Source of the DNA: Herbiconiux oxytropis
GTDB lineage: Bacteria > Actinomycetota > Actinomycetes > Actinomycetales > Microbacteriaceae
NCBI RefSeq assembly: GCF_024979315.1
Contig: NZ_JANLCK010000007.1
Location: 142,540 to 206,539, forward strand
Direction of reading: 5' to 3'
DNA length: 64,000 nt
Shown: in pieces, positions 38,170-46,087 of the stretch
Numbering within the stretch: the first letter of the stretch is position 1
How the letters are laid out: every line of letters begins with the position of its first letter
Position numbers and translations under genes: made by a program
Notes under the pieces: generated by a model
The model's database searches: none
What the model was told of the DNA's origin: nothing
Seen by the model: only the letters and a program-made list of their open reading frames with translations

Positions 38170-40506
38170 CTAGGAGTCGATGGGTGCGCGGCCGGCGGCG
38201 AGCAGCACCTTCTGGCGGTCGCGGGCCGAGAGAAGCCCCGAGTCGACGAACGACTGCGAGACGCTCCGCACGGCCTCGATGAAGGCGTTGCGGTCGGCGA
38301 AGGGGGCCTTCGCCCAGACCTCATCGAGCAGTGACCCACCCTGCGTGCGCTTGGGGTTGGCCACCCCGGCGCTCCGGCCGGCGAAGACCACCGTGGGCTC
38401 GGAACGCTCGAAGTACATGTGGTACTGCACGTCCTTGCCGTTGTAGGCGGGCTCGAACACGCGGCCGTCGATCACGAACACGTTGTTCGGCTCCTGCGTG
38501 ACCCCGCGGCTGATCGACCCGTCCAGACCCTGGCGCGCGAACAGCGACACCTTCAGGTACTTCGTCGACGGATCGACCGCCGTCAGCACGGTCGGCCCGT
38601 AGACGAGGGCCTGGATGTCGGCGCGGTCCGGCGTGGGCTCCGTGCGGAGCGCCAGCGGCACCCGCACCGTGATCGTGTCGCCCTTCTTCCAGTCGTGGGT
38701 GAGCGGCACGTAGCTGCCTGGCGTGTTCGCGGTGCCCGTGGGCACGCCGTTGATCGCGATCTCGGCACCCCCGGTCACCCAGGCCGGCACCCGCACGTTG
38801 ATCGTCAGCGCACCCTGGGGCGCCTGGTCGATCGTGAGGGTGGAGGTGTCGCTCTCGGGGTAGGAGGAGGCCTGCGTGAGCACGAGGCCCATCTCCTCCC
38901 AGGTGAGGGTGGAGGCGATGTAGAGGTTCACGAACAGCGCCGACGCGTCCTTGGCGCGCAGGTAGATCGTGTCCTGGTACTTCACGTGGCTCTCGAGCGC
39001 GGTGCCGCCGCAGCAGGTGCCGATGTTGCCGTTCCCGTACTCCTTCCGTGTGCCCGGATTGACCGGGAACATGTAGCAGTTCTCCGGCCCGGTGGTCGAC
39101 TCCCGGTTGCGGCGCCCGCCCAGGATGTGGTTCAGCACCGTGCGCTCGTAATAGTCCATGTACTTCGTGTCCTGCTCGTTCATGAACAGGTAGCGCGCGA
39201 CCTTCAGCATGTTGTAGGCGGCGCACGACTCGGCGTTCCGCGGGCCGATGTCGCCCGCCACCGCGCCCGCCGGCCCCCACAGCTCCCCCTCGCCGGTGCC
39301 GCCGTGCGCGTAGGTGCGCCCGGGCACGACCATGTCGAACATGTTCCGCACCCCGTCGATCAGGCGCTGCTCGCCGGTCTGGTTGTAGAGCTTGATGTAG
39401 CCCACGAAGGTCGGGATGTACTGGTTGGCGTGGCGGCCGTTCAGCGTGTCCTCGCCGGCGGCGCAGGCGTCGACGAAGGCGTCGTAGGTGAACAGGTTGG
39501 CGGCGTCGAGGAACTCCTGCTTCTTGGCGTCGTTCGAGCGCCAGTAGAGCTGCACGAGCACGTCGTTCATGCCGCCGCACTCGCCGGCGATGTAGGAGGC
39601 CCACATCTTCTGCCGCTGCTCGGCCGTGGTCTTCGCGAGCCGGGAGTGCACCCAGTGCCCGATGCCCTCGGCGAGCTTCAGCGCCTGCTCGTTGCCCACG
39701 TAGGCGTGCGCGTCGAGCAGCCCCGCCACGATCTTGTGCAGCGTGTAATAGGGAGCCCAGATCTCGCCGTAGGGCGCGAAGGCCTCGAGCGCCGAGAACT
39801 GCCACTCGCCGTAGGCCGAGAGGAACCCCGGGTGCGAGTAGCGCGGTGCGCCGTTGTGGGTCTGCGCCGCGAGCGCCGCCCGGCACTCCTCGAGCCCGGC
39901 CACGAACGCGTTGACCTTGTCGGCCAGCGCCGCTTCACCTGTCGAGGCGTACGCCATCGAGAGTCCGCTGAGGAAGTGCCCGCCGTAGTGTCCCCTGAGC
40001 AGTCCGCCGGCTCCGGCCGTGTTCTGGCCGCGGGTGTATTCGGCGGGGCCCCAGCGCTGGGCATCCGGATTCGGGCCGTACTCCTCCCAGCCGCCCGGCG
40101 GGCGCGCACCCTTCGTGTCGATGCCGGCGTTCCGGCGGTAGACGGCGAGCAGCGCGTCGACCGAGTAGGCCCGGTTGAGGATGAGCGCCTGCTGCTGCGC
40201 GCGCGTGAAGACGCTCTGGCCGAGGGTGACGGCGCTGAGCGGGAACGGGTTGAGGCTCCAGCTCTCGGGGTACACCTCCTTGGCCGCGGCGCGCACGGTG
40301 CGAGCCGGATGCGTCGCTCCCGCTCGGTGGAAAGCGCTGCGCGGGCCTGCCGCCACGGCGCTCGCCGCTGCGCCCGCCGGCTGGGCCGACGCGGGGGCCG
40401 CCTGGCCGGGATTGAGCACGCGGGTCGCCACGGCGATGCCGCCGAGAGCGGCGCCGCCGCCGAGCAGTCGTCGCCTGGTGAGCGCGACTCCTTTGTCACC
40501 TGTCAT
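38170..40506 (-). CDS. Secreted GH127 beta-L-arabinofuranosidase (DUF1680), Tat signal
   Basis: Exported glycosidase of 778 residues. The N-terminus has a twin-arginine signal, LTRRRLLGGGAALGGIAVA, ending near APASA. The GH127 zinc and nucleophile residues are all present: Glu426 and Cys428 in NAESCAAYN and the Cys498-Cys499 pair in GTCCGGTALESH. In characterised enzymes these correspond to the zinc ligands and the nucleophilic cysteine that retain configuration on beta-L-Araf. The (alpha/alpha)6 barrel is complete and a beta-sandwich follows. Zinc-cysteine chemistry fits Tat export of a folded enzyme. Lies 127 bases after tatC on the same strand. Confidence 0.9.
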   Translation of the reverse strand: MTGDKGVALTRRRLLGGGAALGGIAVATRVLNPGQAAPASAQPAGAAASAVAAGPRSAFHRAGATHPARTVRAAAKEVYPESWSLNPFPLSAVTLGQSVFTRAQQQALILNRAYSVDALLAVYRRNAGIDTKGARPPGGWEEYGPNPDAQRWGPAEYTRGQNTAGAGGLLRGHYGGHFLSGLSMAYASTGEAALADKVNAFVAGLEECRAALAAQTHNGAPRYSHPGFLSAYGEWQFSALEAFAPYGEIWAPYYTLHKIVAGLLDAHAYVGNEQALKLAEGIGHWVHSRLAKTTAEQRQKMWASYIAGECGGMNDVLVQLYWRSNDAKKQEFLDAANLFTYDAFVDACAAGEDTLNGRHANQYIPTFVGYIKLYNQTGEQRLIDGVRNMFDMVVPGRTYAHGGTGEGELWGPAGAVAGDIGPRNAESCAAYNMLKVARYLFMNEQDTKYMDYYERTVLNHILGGRRNRESTTGPENCYMFPVNPGTRKEYGNGNIGTCCGGTALESHVKYQDTIYLRAKDASALFVNLYIASTLTWEEMGLVLTQASSYPESDTSTLTIDQAPQGALTINVRVPAWVTGGAEIAINGVPTGTANTPGSYVPLTHDWKKGDTITVRVPLALRTEPTPDRADIQALVYGPTVLTAVDPSTKYLKVSLFARQGLDGSISRGVTQEPNNVFVIDGRVFEPAYNGKDVQYHMYFERSEPTVVFAGRSAGVANPKRTQGGSLLDEVWAKAPFADRNAFIEAVRSVSQSFVDSGLLSARDRQKVLLAAGRAPIDS

Positions 40507-40633
40507 GGTCGTGTTTCCTTCTCTTCTGGGTGATGCGGATCTGAGGGTTCGGTGGCGCTCCTGCGGTCATCCGGGCGCGCCGGAGGCACCGGGCGCCGGG
40601 GGCGCGCGGCCGGGTGACAGCGGGAGAGCGGTG

Positions 40634-41458
40634 CTAGGCGGCGATCAGCCGCGAGTAGGTGCCGCGCTCGATCGACCGGGCGAGCCGCCGGTCGTGGAGC
40701 AGGCAGATGGCGGTCGCCGCGAGGTAGAGCGCGGCGATGGGGGTGGCGAGGGCGAGCATGGTGGGCACGTCACCCGTGGGGGTCGCGACCGCGGCGAACA
40801 CCGTCGCGGCCACGATCGACCAGCGCCAGTGGCTGAGCCAGGCGCTGCCGCCGACGAGCCCGATCCTGGTCAGCAGCACCATGGCGAGCGGCAGGAGGAA
40901 CGCGGCTCCGAAGGCGGCCGCCATGCGCATCACGAACGCGAAGTAGACGTCGGCGTTGACGAGCGTGGCCGTGCCCGCCGGCGCCAGTTCGCTGAACAGC
41001 GACAGGGCGCTCGGGATGATGAGCCACGCCACGGTGACCCCGGCCAGGAACAGCGGCAGCCCGGCGGCCAGGAACGCCACCACGGCGAACCGCTCGCGGC
41101 GCTTCAGTCCGGGCCAGGCGAACGCGATCGCCTGGTAGGCGGTCCACGGCGCGGTGAGGACGAGCCCGATCACGAGCGACACCTGCACCCGCACGTCGAG
41201 CGACGAGGTCACCGTGCTGAACGTGAGGGTGAACTGGTGGCCGGAGGCCGCGGCGGCCTGCCTGATCGGATCCTGGAACACCGCGAAGAGGGGCTCGTAG
41301 AGGTACCAGCCCGCGACGCAGCCGAGGGCTATCCCGACGGCCACCAGCAGGAGCCGCTTGCGCAGCTCGACGAGGTGCTCGCGCAGGGGGACGCTCGCAT
41401 CCTCCCGGCTGCGCGAGGAGGGCGACCGCCACCGCAGCGCGTGCGCTGCGAGGGCCAT
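40634..41458 (-). CDS. tatC: Tat translocase subunit TatC
   Basis: Multispanning receptor of the twin-arginine translocase, 274 residues with six predicted helices. The signal-peptide binding site is visible as PLREHLVELRKRL, and the conserved segment APWTAYQAIAFAWPGLKRRER follows the second helix. The ATG overlaps the tatA stop (ATGA). With tatA and tatB beside it, this makes a full three-component translocase, unlike the usual actinobacterial layout in which tatB is distant. No second copy can be seen within the window, so whether this set is extra cannot be judged here. Confidence 0.92.
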   Translation of the reverse strand: MALAAHALRWRSPSSRSREDASVPLREHLVELRKRLLLVAVGIALGCVAGWYLYEPLFAVFQDPIRQAAAASGHQFTLTFSTVTSSLDVRVQVSLVIGLVLTAPWTAYQAIAFAWPGLKRRERFAVVAFLAAGLPLFLAGVTVAWLIIPSALSLFSELAPAGTATLVNADVYFAFVMRMAAAFGAAFLLPLAMVLLTRIGLVGGSAWLSHWRWSIVAATVFAAVATPTGDVPTMLALATPIAALYLAATAICLLHDRRLARSIERGTYSRLIAA

Positions 41459-41796
41459 CAGGCGCGTTCGCCGGCGGCGACGGGGACCGCGGCCGGCGTG
41501 GTCACCGGCTCGTGCAGGGCTGCCGCAGCAGGGGCGGCGGCAGCGGCTGGCGCGGCGGCGGCAGCGGCCGGCACGGGCGCGGCCTGCGAGACGGCGACCG
41601 CAGCCGGGGCCGTCTCGCGCTCGGCGTCGTCGTCACCCGTCTTGTCCTTCTCGGTGAGGTCCTTGATCTCCTTGCGGAAGATGCGCAGCGACTGCCCGAT
41701 CCCGCGGGCGAGATCGGGGAGCTTCTTCGCGCCGAAGATGAGCAGGATGATCGCGAGGATCAGGATGAGTTCTGCGGGGCGCAGGTTGAAGGGCAT
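41458..41796 (-). CDS. tatA: Tat translocase subunit TatA
   Basis: Pore-forming component of the Tat system, 112 residues. One N-terminal helix (AELILILAIILLIFG) is followed by the hinge GAKKLPDLARGIGQSLRIF and an amphipathic helix, then a polar and finally Ala/Pro-rich tail of about 60 residues. The FG-x-KKLP hinge is diagnostic. The start ATG at 41796 has AGGAG upstream on the minus strand. Coupled to tatC by a 4-base overlap. Confidence 0.93.
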   Translation of the reverse strand: MPFNLRPAELILILAIILLIFGAKKLPDLARGIGQSLRIFRKEIKDLTEKDKTGDDDAERETAPAAVAVSQAAPVPAAAAAAPAAAAAPAAAALHEPVTTPAAVPVAAGERA

Positions 41797-41840
41797 GGTG
41801 ACTCCTTTGTCGTTGTGAGGGGGATGGTTGAGGGGGTGGT

Positions 41841-42179
41841 TCAGTGGCCGGCGGGCTGGTGGGCGGGCTGCTCGGCTGCCTCGGGCATCGGCGGTGGCTG
41901 GGCCACGAACGTCGACGGCAGCTCGGGCTCGTCCTCCTCGAGGGCCTCGCGGAGCGCGGAGCGCGGATCCAGGTTCTTGATGTCGTCGAGGCCGAGCTGG
42001 GAGCGATGTTCGGCCCAGGCCTCGGTCACGGTCTGCGACGTGCCCTGGAGCAGCTGGCGAGCCGAGCGGATGCGCGACTTCACCTCGCGGAGAAGGCCCG
42101 CCACGCGGCGAGGGCCCGCGACTCCCAACAGGATGGCGATCAGCACGAAGGCTTCGCCGAGTGATACGTCGAACAGCAC
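41841..42179 (-). CDS. tatB: TatB-like translocase subunit
   Basis: A 112-residue protein with one N-terminal helix (LGEAFVLIAILLGVAG) and the TatB-type GPRRVAGLLREVKSRIRSARQ amphipathic region (cut here to its first part), then a charged tail. The GPxRL hinge identifies TatB, although the P-x-R-V variant is less canonical. GTG start with AAAGGA at correct spacing. First gene of the transcription unit tatB-tatA-tatC-GH127-CWB2. TatE or a second TatA is the alternative. Confidence 0.8.
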   Translation of the reverse strand: MLFDVSLGEAFVLIAILLGVAGPRRVAGLLREVKSRIRSARQLLQGTSQTVTEAWAEHRSQLGLDDIKNLDPRSALREALEEDEPELPSTFVAQPPPMPEAAEQPAHQPAGH

Positions 42180-42366
42180 TGTTCGGTCCTTTCAGGGCGC
42201 ATCGGGGAGTTGGGATCCAAGGTTCGAATCCCCGCTCAAGGCTCCCCGAATTGCTCATGTGATCGCTCACATGAACCGCTCTGCAGAGAGGCTAAGGGCC
42301 ATCCTTCACGCGTGTCAAGCAGTAATTCGACACGTGCAGAAATGGGTGGAGATGTCGTCTCCGGGT

Positions 42367-42443
42367 CAGCTCGGGGTGGCGCGTCGCGGGGTGGATCTTC
42401 CGGTCGAGTCGTCTCCCGCGTCCGCTTCGCGGACGCCCGCCAG
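42367..42443 (+). repeat. 77-bp dispersed repeat, copy 1
   Basis: Starts CAGCTCGGGGTGG and ends CGCCCGCCAG. It aligns without gaps to 63869-63945 with about 70 of 77 bases identical by eye. The 8-bp hairpin GCGTCCGC/GCGGACGC is at 42418-42425 and 42429-42436. Confidence 0.85.
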
Positions 42444-42485
42444 GCCCGGGCCAACAACTCGACCGGAAGACCCACCCCGCGACGC
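42381..42485. repeat. Long inverted repeat around repeat copy 1
   Basis: The arm 42381-42410 pairs with 42456-42485 at 28 of 30 positions, enclosing the small hairpin of the 77-bp repeat. The whole could fold into a cruciform-like structure. Copy 2 lacks the second arm within the window. Confidence 0.8.
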
Positions 42486-42601
42486 ACCGGTCTGCGCAGG
42501 CGGTGGGTCTCCGCGTTTCAAGGGTCCGGCGGGGTTGGGCGCGACCGATCGCGACGAGTTCTGCACACGCGCGAATCTTCTGCAAGGGGGAGGCGGTGTC
42601 G

Positions 42602-42898
42602 GTGGTGAGGCGTACTGTCGAAGACATGATCGAGACCCCGACCGAGCGCCTGCTGGGCATCCAGCGCCTGCAGCGTGCGGGCTCCATTCTGCTCGTTCTC
42701 GGTGTGCTGGCGCTCCTCGGTGGTCTCTGGCTCCTCACCACCACGCATGCCGGCCCGCTGGCGGGCATAGCGCTGGCGTTCGCCCTCATCGGGGCCGGCA
42801 TCGACCGCCGCCTCACCGCCCACCGTCGCCGCCAGCGCTTCGACATCGAGCTCGAGTACGAGCTGCTCTCCCGGCCCTCGCTCACCTCGAACCCGTAG
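42602..42898 (+). CDS. Small two-helix membrane protein
   Basis: A 98-residue protein with two hydrophobic helices, SILLVLGVLALLGGLWLL and LAGIALAFALIGAGI, then a basic C-terminal tail (RRLTAHRRRQRF). No known family. I place the start at the GTG at 42602 because GGGGGAGG lies at 42585-42592; ATG 42626 is the alternative and lacks a site. Unknown role; neighbours are a broken VOC gene and the palindromic repeat. Confidence 0.6.
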   Translation: MVRRTVEDMIETPTERLLGIQRLQRAGSILLVLGVLALLGGLWLLTTTHAGPLAGIALAFALIGAGIDRRLTAHRRRQRFDIELEYELLSRPSLTSNP

Positions 42899-42899
42899 C

Positions 42900-43190
42900 C
42901 GCTTTCTGGCACGATCGGGGCATGGTCGCAGCCTCGATCTCAGCCGAGGCGCCCTCCAGCTCGAGTTCTTCCCCGCACCCTCGCTCGACCCGCTCGCGAG
43001 CAGCTTCATGTGCTGCCTCCGAGTCGCCGACGTCGACGAGCTCTACGAGGCGATCCGCGCGTCCGGCGTGCCGGAGGCCTCGACGGGCATGCCCCGTCTC
43101 CACGCGGTGCGCCTGCAGGACTGGGGCCTCCGGGCGGGCTTCCTGATCGACCCCGACGGAACCCAGCTCACCCTCATCGAGCAGCGCTAG
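42900..43190 (+). pseudogene. Truncated VOC-family (bleomycin-resistance-like) gene
   Basis: The frame ending at 43190 encodes RGALQLEFFPAPSLDPLASS, then FMCCLRVADVDELYEAIRAS and LIDPDGTQLTLIEQR, a clear VOC domain second half. The normal N-terminal half (first beta-alpha-beta-beta-beta unit with FYxRLGF) is missing, and upstream codons run into the previous gene without a start. An ATG at 43008 could give only 60 residues. The ATG at 42922 is in another frame. This looks like a 5'-deleted remnant rather than a working gene. Confidence 0.65.
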
Positions 43191-43632
43191 CGGATCCGTC
43201 CTCCGACCGGCTCTCCTGCAGAAGGCGCAGCGTGCGTCGGTTCAGGCTGAGGTTGCTGAGGCCCGTCACCAGGAAGAAGGCCACGAAGAGCAGCCGCCAC
43301 CCGTTCTGGCTGACGATGGCGACGACGCCTGCGGCGATCATGCCCACCCACAGGATGCTGCCGACGATCGACAGCACGCGAAGTCGCCGGATCTGCTGCT
43401 GCAGCGATGGCGTCGCATCCGGCGGCCACGGTTCGTGCCACGACCGCCGATGGAGCCAGACGGTCCCGACCGACAGCACGATTGTCGCGGCGACCAGCAC
43501 GAACGCGCCGAGGATGCTCCAGGGTGGGTTGGCGAGCAGGAAGCCTCCCACGACGGCAACGACGAGCGACCCGGCGATCGCCAGCCACCCGGCCACGCGC
43601 GGGCTCAGCCGATCATTCCCGGAGCCGGCCAT
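43174..43632 (-). CDS. Four-helix membrane protein of unknown function
   Basis: A 152-residue integral membrane protein with helices near residues 15-34, 41-60, 88-106 and 112-128, separated by a cytoplasmic loop WLHRRSWHEPWPPDATPSLQ. No catalytic motif is visible. The ATG start lies 3 bases after the stop of the SRPBCC gene, so the two are co-transcribed. Its 3' end overlaps the VOC remnant by 17 bases on the other strand. Confidence 0.72.
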   Translation of the reverse strand: MAGSGNDRLSPRVAGWLAIAGSLVVAVVGGFLLANPPWSILGAFVLVAATIVLSVGTVWLHRRSWHEPWPPDATPSLQQQIRRLRVLSIVGSILWVGMIAAGVVAIVSQNGWRLLFVAFFLVTGLSNLSLNRRTLRLLQESRSEDGSASAAR

Positions 43633-43635
43633 CGG

Positions 43636-44100
43636 CTACCCCGTCGCGGGTGCGATCGAAGGCCCGGCCAGGAATGCGCCACGCTCGGCGATGAGGCGGC
43701 GCAGGTAGGGCTCGAGCACGAGCTTCTCCGCCACGCGGCCGAGGGGGCCGAGCGGTGCGGCGAAGCGGATGCGATCGATCATCACGGAACCCGAGTCGGC
43801 CGGTTCGAACACGTGCTCGTGCCGAAACGACGCGAACGGCCCCCGGGTCTGCTCGTCGACGAAGCGGCGCGGAGGCTCGAACTCGGTGATCGCGCTGGTG
43901 AGCGAGAAGCGGATCCCGAAGTGGCGAGCGGTCCATGTGACATCCTGGCCGGCCCCGATGAGACCTCGAGTGACACCGCCGACGGCCTCCTCCGCTGAAG
44001 CGGCCTGCGACTCCGTGTGGGCGTCGATGCTGCGCGCCAGGTCGAACATCTCCTCGACCGACCTGCTCGACCGGGTCACGCACTCGAACGACGCCACCAC
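43636..44100 (-). CDS. SRPBCC-fold (START/cyclase-like) protein
   Basis: A 154-residue protein of the polyketide-cyclase/coenzyme-binding fold. It begins with FECVTRSSRSVEEMFDLARS, the usual first strand and helix, continues with GAGQDVTWTARHFGIRF and ends with LGRVAEKLVLEPYLRRLIAER, the long C-terminal helix that caps the ligand cavity. GTG start with GAGGAG upstream. Ligand unknown; members act as small hydrophobic ligand binders. Operon with the membrane protein downstream and a 55-residue membrane protein upstream. Confidence 0.82.
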   Translation of the reverse strand: MVASFECVTRSSRSVEEMFDLARSIDAHTESQAASAEEAVGGVTRGLIGAGQDVTWTARHFGIRFSLTSAITEFEPPRRFVDEQTRGPFASFRHEHVFEPADSGSVMIDRIRFAAPLGPLGRVAEKLVLEPYLRRLIAERGAFLAGPSIAPATG

Positions 44101-44104
44101 AGGC

Positions 44105-44272
44105 TCACTCCTCTTTCTTGCGCCCGGGCGCCGGGAACGTGATGCCGAGCATCCCCGCCAAGAACAGCACAGCCCCGATCACGTACAACGCCGGCGGCCC
44201 GGAGGGTGCCAGCACGAGCATCAGCAGGATGATGAGCCCCAGGATCGCGGCCAATCCGGCGGTCGACTTCAT
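44105..44272 (-). CDS. Small two-helix membrane protein (55 residues)
   Basis: Encodes a 55-residue protein, MKSTAGLAAILGLIILLMLV at the start, a short APSGPPA turn, a second helix YVIGAVLFLAGMLGITF and a charged end GRKKEE. It stops four bases before the GTG of the SRPBCC gene, which follows the same strand. Third-position GC is high, supporting real coding. No known family. Confidence 0.6.
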   Translation of the reverse strand: MKSTAGLAAILGLIILLMLVLAPSGPPALYVIGAVLFLAGMLGITFPAPGRKKEE

Positions 44273-44370
44273 GGTGCTCGCTCCGTTCCGGCGGAGCCCA
44301 GGGGCAGGCCGATCTATGTCTGTTCAACAAGTGTTGCACGACGGCCGAGGGGCTCGCGATGCTCACGGGC

Positions 44371-45030
44371 CTAGCGGCGGAAGGCCTTGCGGGCGAGGAA
44401 GTTGCCGAGGAACTGCACGCCCTGCACGAAGATGATGATCACGAGCACGGCCGCCCACGTGACGACCGGTTCGAACTGCCGATAGCCGTACTGGATGGCG
44501 AAGGTGCCGAGCCCCCCACCGCCCACGAGCCCTGCCACCGCCGACATGTCGGCGAGCGCCACCACGATGAAGGTGTAGCCCAGGATCAGCGGGCCGAGGG
44601 CCTCCGGCAGCACCACCGTGAGGATGATCCGCAGCCGGCTCGCCCCCACGGAACGGGCCGCCTCGATCACTCCGGGCCGCACCGTCATGAGGTTCTGCTC
44701 CACGATCCTGCTGATCGCGAAGACGGCCGCGAGTGAGAGCGTGAAGATGATCGCGGTGTTGCCGATGCCGATCCCGACCACGAGCCGGGCCAGCGGCTGG
44801 GCAGCCGCCAGGAAGATGATGAACGGGATCGGACGGAACACGTTGACGATGACGTTGAGCACCGCGAACAGCGGCTTGTTCGGGTAGAGGCTGCCCGCGC
44901 GGGTGGTGTAGAGCCCGAGCCCCAGGATCAGTCCGCCGACACCGCCGAAGAGGAGGCTGAGCACGACGATGTAGAGGGTCTCGTAGGTCGCGACGCCGAG
45001 GCGCGGCAGCAGGGGGACCAGTTCATCCAC
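44371..45030 (-). CDS. metI: Methionine ABC transporter permease
   Basis: Inner-membrane permease of D/L-methionine import, 219 residues with five helices. Family features: ATYETLYIVVLSLLFGG at the start, RPIPFIIFLAAAQPLARLVVG, and the EAA-type loop EAARSVGASRLRIIL. The GTG start at 45030 overlaps the end of metN by 8 bases. Ends in a basic FLARKAFRR tail. Works as a homodimer with MetN and MetQ. Last gene of the metQ-metN-metI unit. Confidence 0.94.
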   Translation of the reverse strand: MDELVPLLPRLGVATYETLYIVVLSLLFGGVGGLILGLGLYTTRAGSLYPNKPLFAVLNVIVNVFRPIPFIIFLAAAQPLARLVVGIGIGNTAIIFTLSLAAVFAISRIVEQNLMTVRPGVIEAARSVGASRLRIILTVVLPEALGPLILGYTFIVVALADMSAVAGLVGGGGLGTFAIQYGYRQFEPVVTWAAVLVIIIFVQGVQFLGNFLARKAFRR

Positions 45031-46081
45031 GATCGGCGCCCTTCGTGTCGGAGCTCGTCGACTCCGTGACCTCGATGGTCTCGGCGAACCGGGCCAGCAC
45101 GGTGTCGATCGCCGCATCCGCACCGGTGAGCGCGAGGGTGAGGTGACCGAAGGCCTGCCCGCGGATGTCGTTGATGCCGCCGTAGACGAGCTCGAAGCCG
45201 ATGCCGGCTTGCGCGAGCTCGAGGAACACGGCGCCCTGCGAGCCGCTGCCGTCGCGGAAGCTGAGGGTGACGATGCGCCCGGGGTGCCGCTCCCGCAGCT
45301 GCGAGAGCTCGGCGGGGGAGGGCACGCCCCGCACCACGGTGGCCACGAAGCGCTGCGACGAGGCTTCTCTCGGCCGCGAGAACACCTCGAACACGTCGCC
45401 CTGCTCCACCACCCGGCCGCGATCCATGACCGCGACCTTGTTGGCGAGCGTCTGGATGACATCCATCTCGTGGGTGATGACGATGATGGTGACGCCGAAC
45501 TCCTCGTTCACGCGCTTCAGCAGCGACAGCACCTCGTGGGTGGTCTCGGGGTCGAGGGCGCTCGTGGCCTCGTCGGCCAGCAGGATGCGAGGCGACGTGG
45601 CGAGCGCGCGCGCGATGCCCACACGCTGCTTCTGGCCGCCAGAGAGCTGCTCGGGGTAATTGCCGGCCTTGTCGGCCAGGCCCACGAACTTCAGCAGCTC
45701 GGCCACCCTCCGCTGCAGCTCGGGCTTGGGGGTGCGCGCCACCCGCAACGGGTAGGCCACGTTGTTGAACACCGTCTTGGAGTCGAACAGGTTGAACTGC
45801 TGGAAGATCATGCCGATCCCGAGCCGCAGCTTGCGCAGCTCCTTCTCGCCCAGCTTCGACACGTCGACACCATCGATCAGCACGCTGCCCGAGGTCACGG
45901 GTTCCAGGGCGTTGATGAGGCGCACGAGCGTGCTCTTGCCCGCACCGGAGTAGCCGATGATGCCGAACACGTCGCCGGCGTCGATATCGAGATCGACGCC
46001 GGCGACGGCGGTCACCGGTTCAGAGTTCTTCGAGGCGGCGGGATACGACTTCCGCACGTCCCTCAGGCTGACCAGTGGCAT
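45023..46081 (-). CDS. metN: Methionine ABC transporter ATP-binding protein with NIL domain
   Basis: A 352-residue ATPase for methionine uptake. Walker A is GYSGAGKST, the signature LSGGQKQRVGIARAL, Walker B LLADEATSALDPETT and the switch VITHEMDVI. Residues about 275-350 are the C-terminal NIL regulatory domain (VTLSFRDGSG, IGFELVYGGINDIRGQAFG), through which internal methionine inhibits transport. Start ATG at 46081 is 6 bases after the metQ stop. Complete in length. Confidence 0.95.
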   Translation of the reverse strand: MPLVSLRDVRKSYPAASKNSEPVTAVAGVDLDIDAGDVFGIIGYSGAGKSTLVRLINALEPVTSGSVLIDGVDVSKLGEKELRKLRLGIGMIFQQFNLFDSKTVFNNVAYPLRVARTPKPELQRRVAELLKFVGLADKAGNYPEQLSGGQKQRVGIARALATSPRILLADEATSALDPETTHEVLSLLKRVNEEFGVTIIVITHEMDVIQTLANKVAVMDRGRVVEQGDVFEVFSRPREASSQRFVATVVRGVPSPAELSQLRERHPGRIVTLSFRDGSGSQGAVFLELAQAGIGFELVYGGINDIRGQAFGHLTLALTGADAAIDTVLARFAETIEVTESTSSDTKGADRG

Positions 46082-46087
46082 GCGGTG

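Larger units (their letters stand above)
42180..42601. other. Gene-free 422-bp region holding a large palindromic repeat
   Basis: Between the tatB start and the next + gene I find no credible coding frame. The region holds the tatB promoter area, an 8-base inverted pair TCGGGGAG/CTCCCCGA around 42200-42248 and the 77-bp dispersed repeat with its mirrored arm. Short antisense frames over the repeat are produced by its palindromic structure. Confidence 0.7.

Noticed and set aside
42198..42250. A tRNA-like T-loop (GGTTCGAATCCCC) with flanking TCGGGGAG/CTCCCCGA
   Set aside because: Only three of five T-stem pairs form, no anticodon or D arm can be drawn, and the 8-bp pair is too close to be an acceptor stem. 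Treated as chance or part of the intergenic structure.
42236..42608. Similar short peptides in opposite frames (DPPRD-containing) at both repeat copies, suggesting a conserved small gene
   Set aside because: The peptides arise from the palindromic 77-bp DNA repeat read in both directions; they have no starts or ribosome sites.
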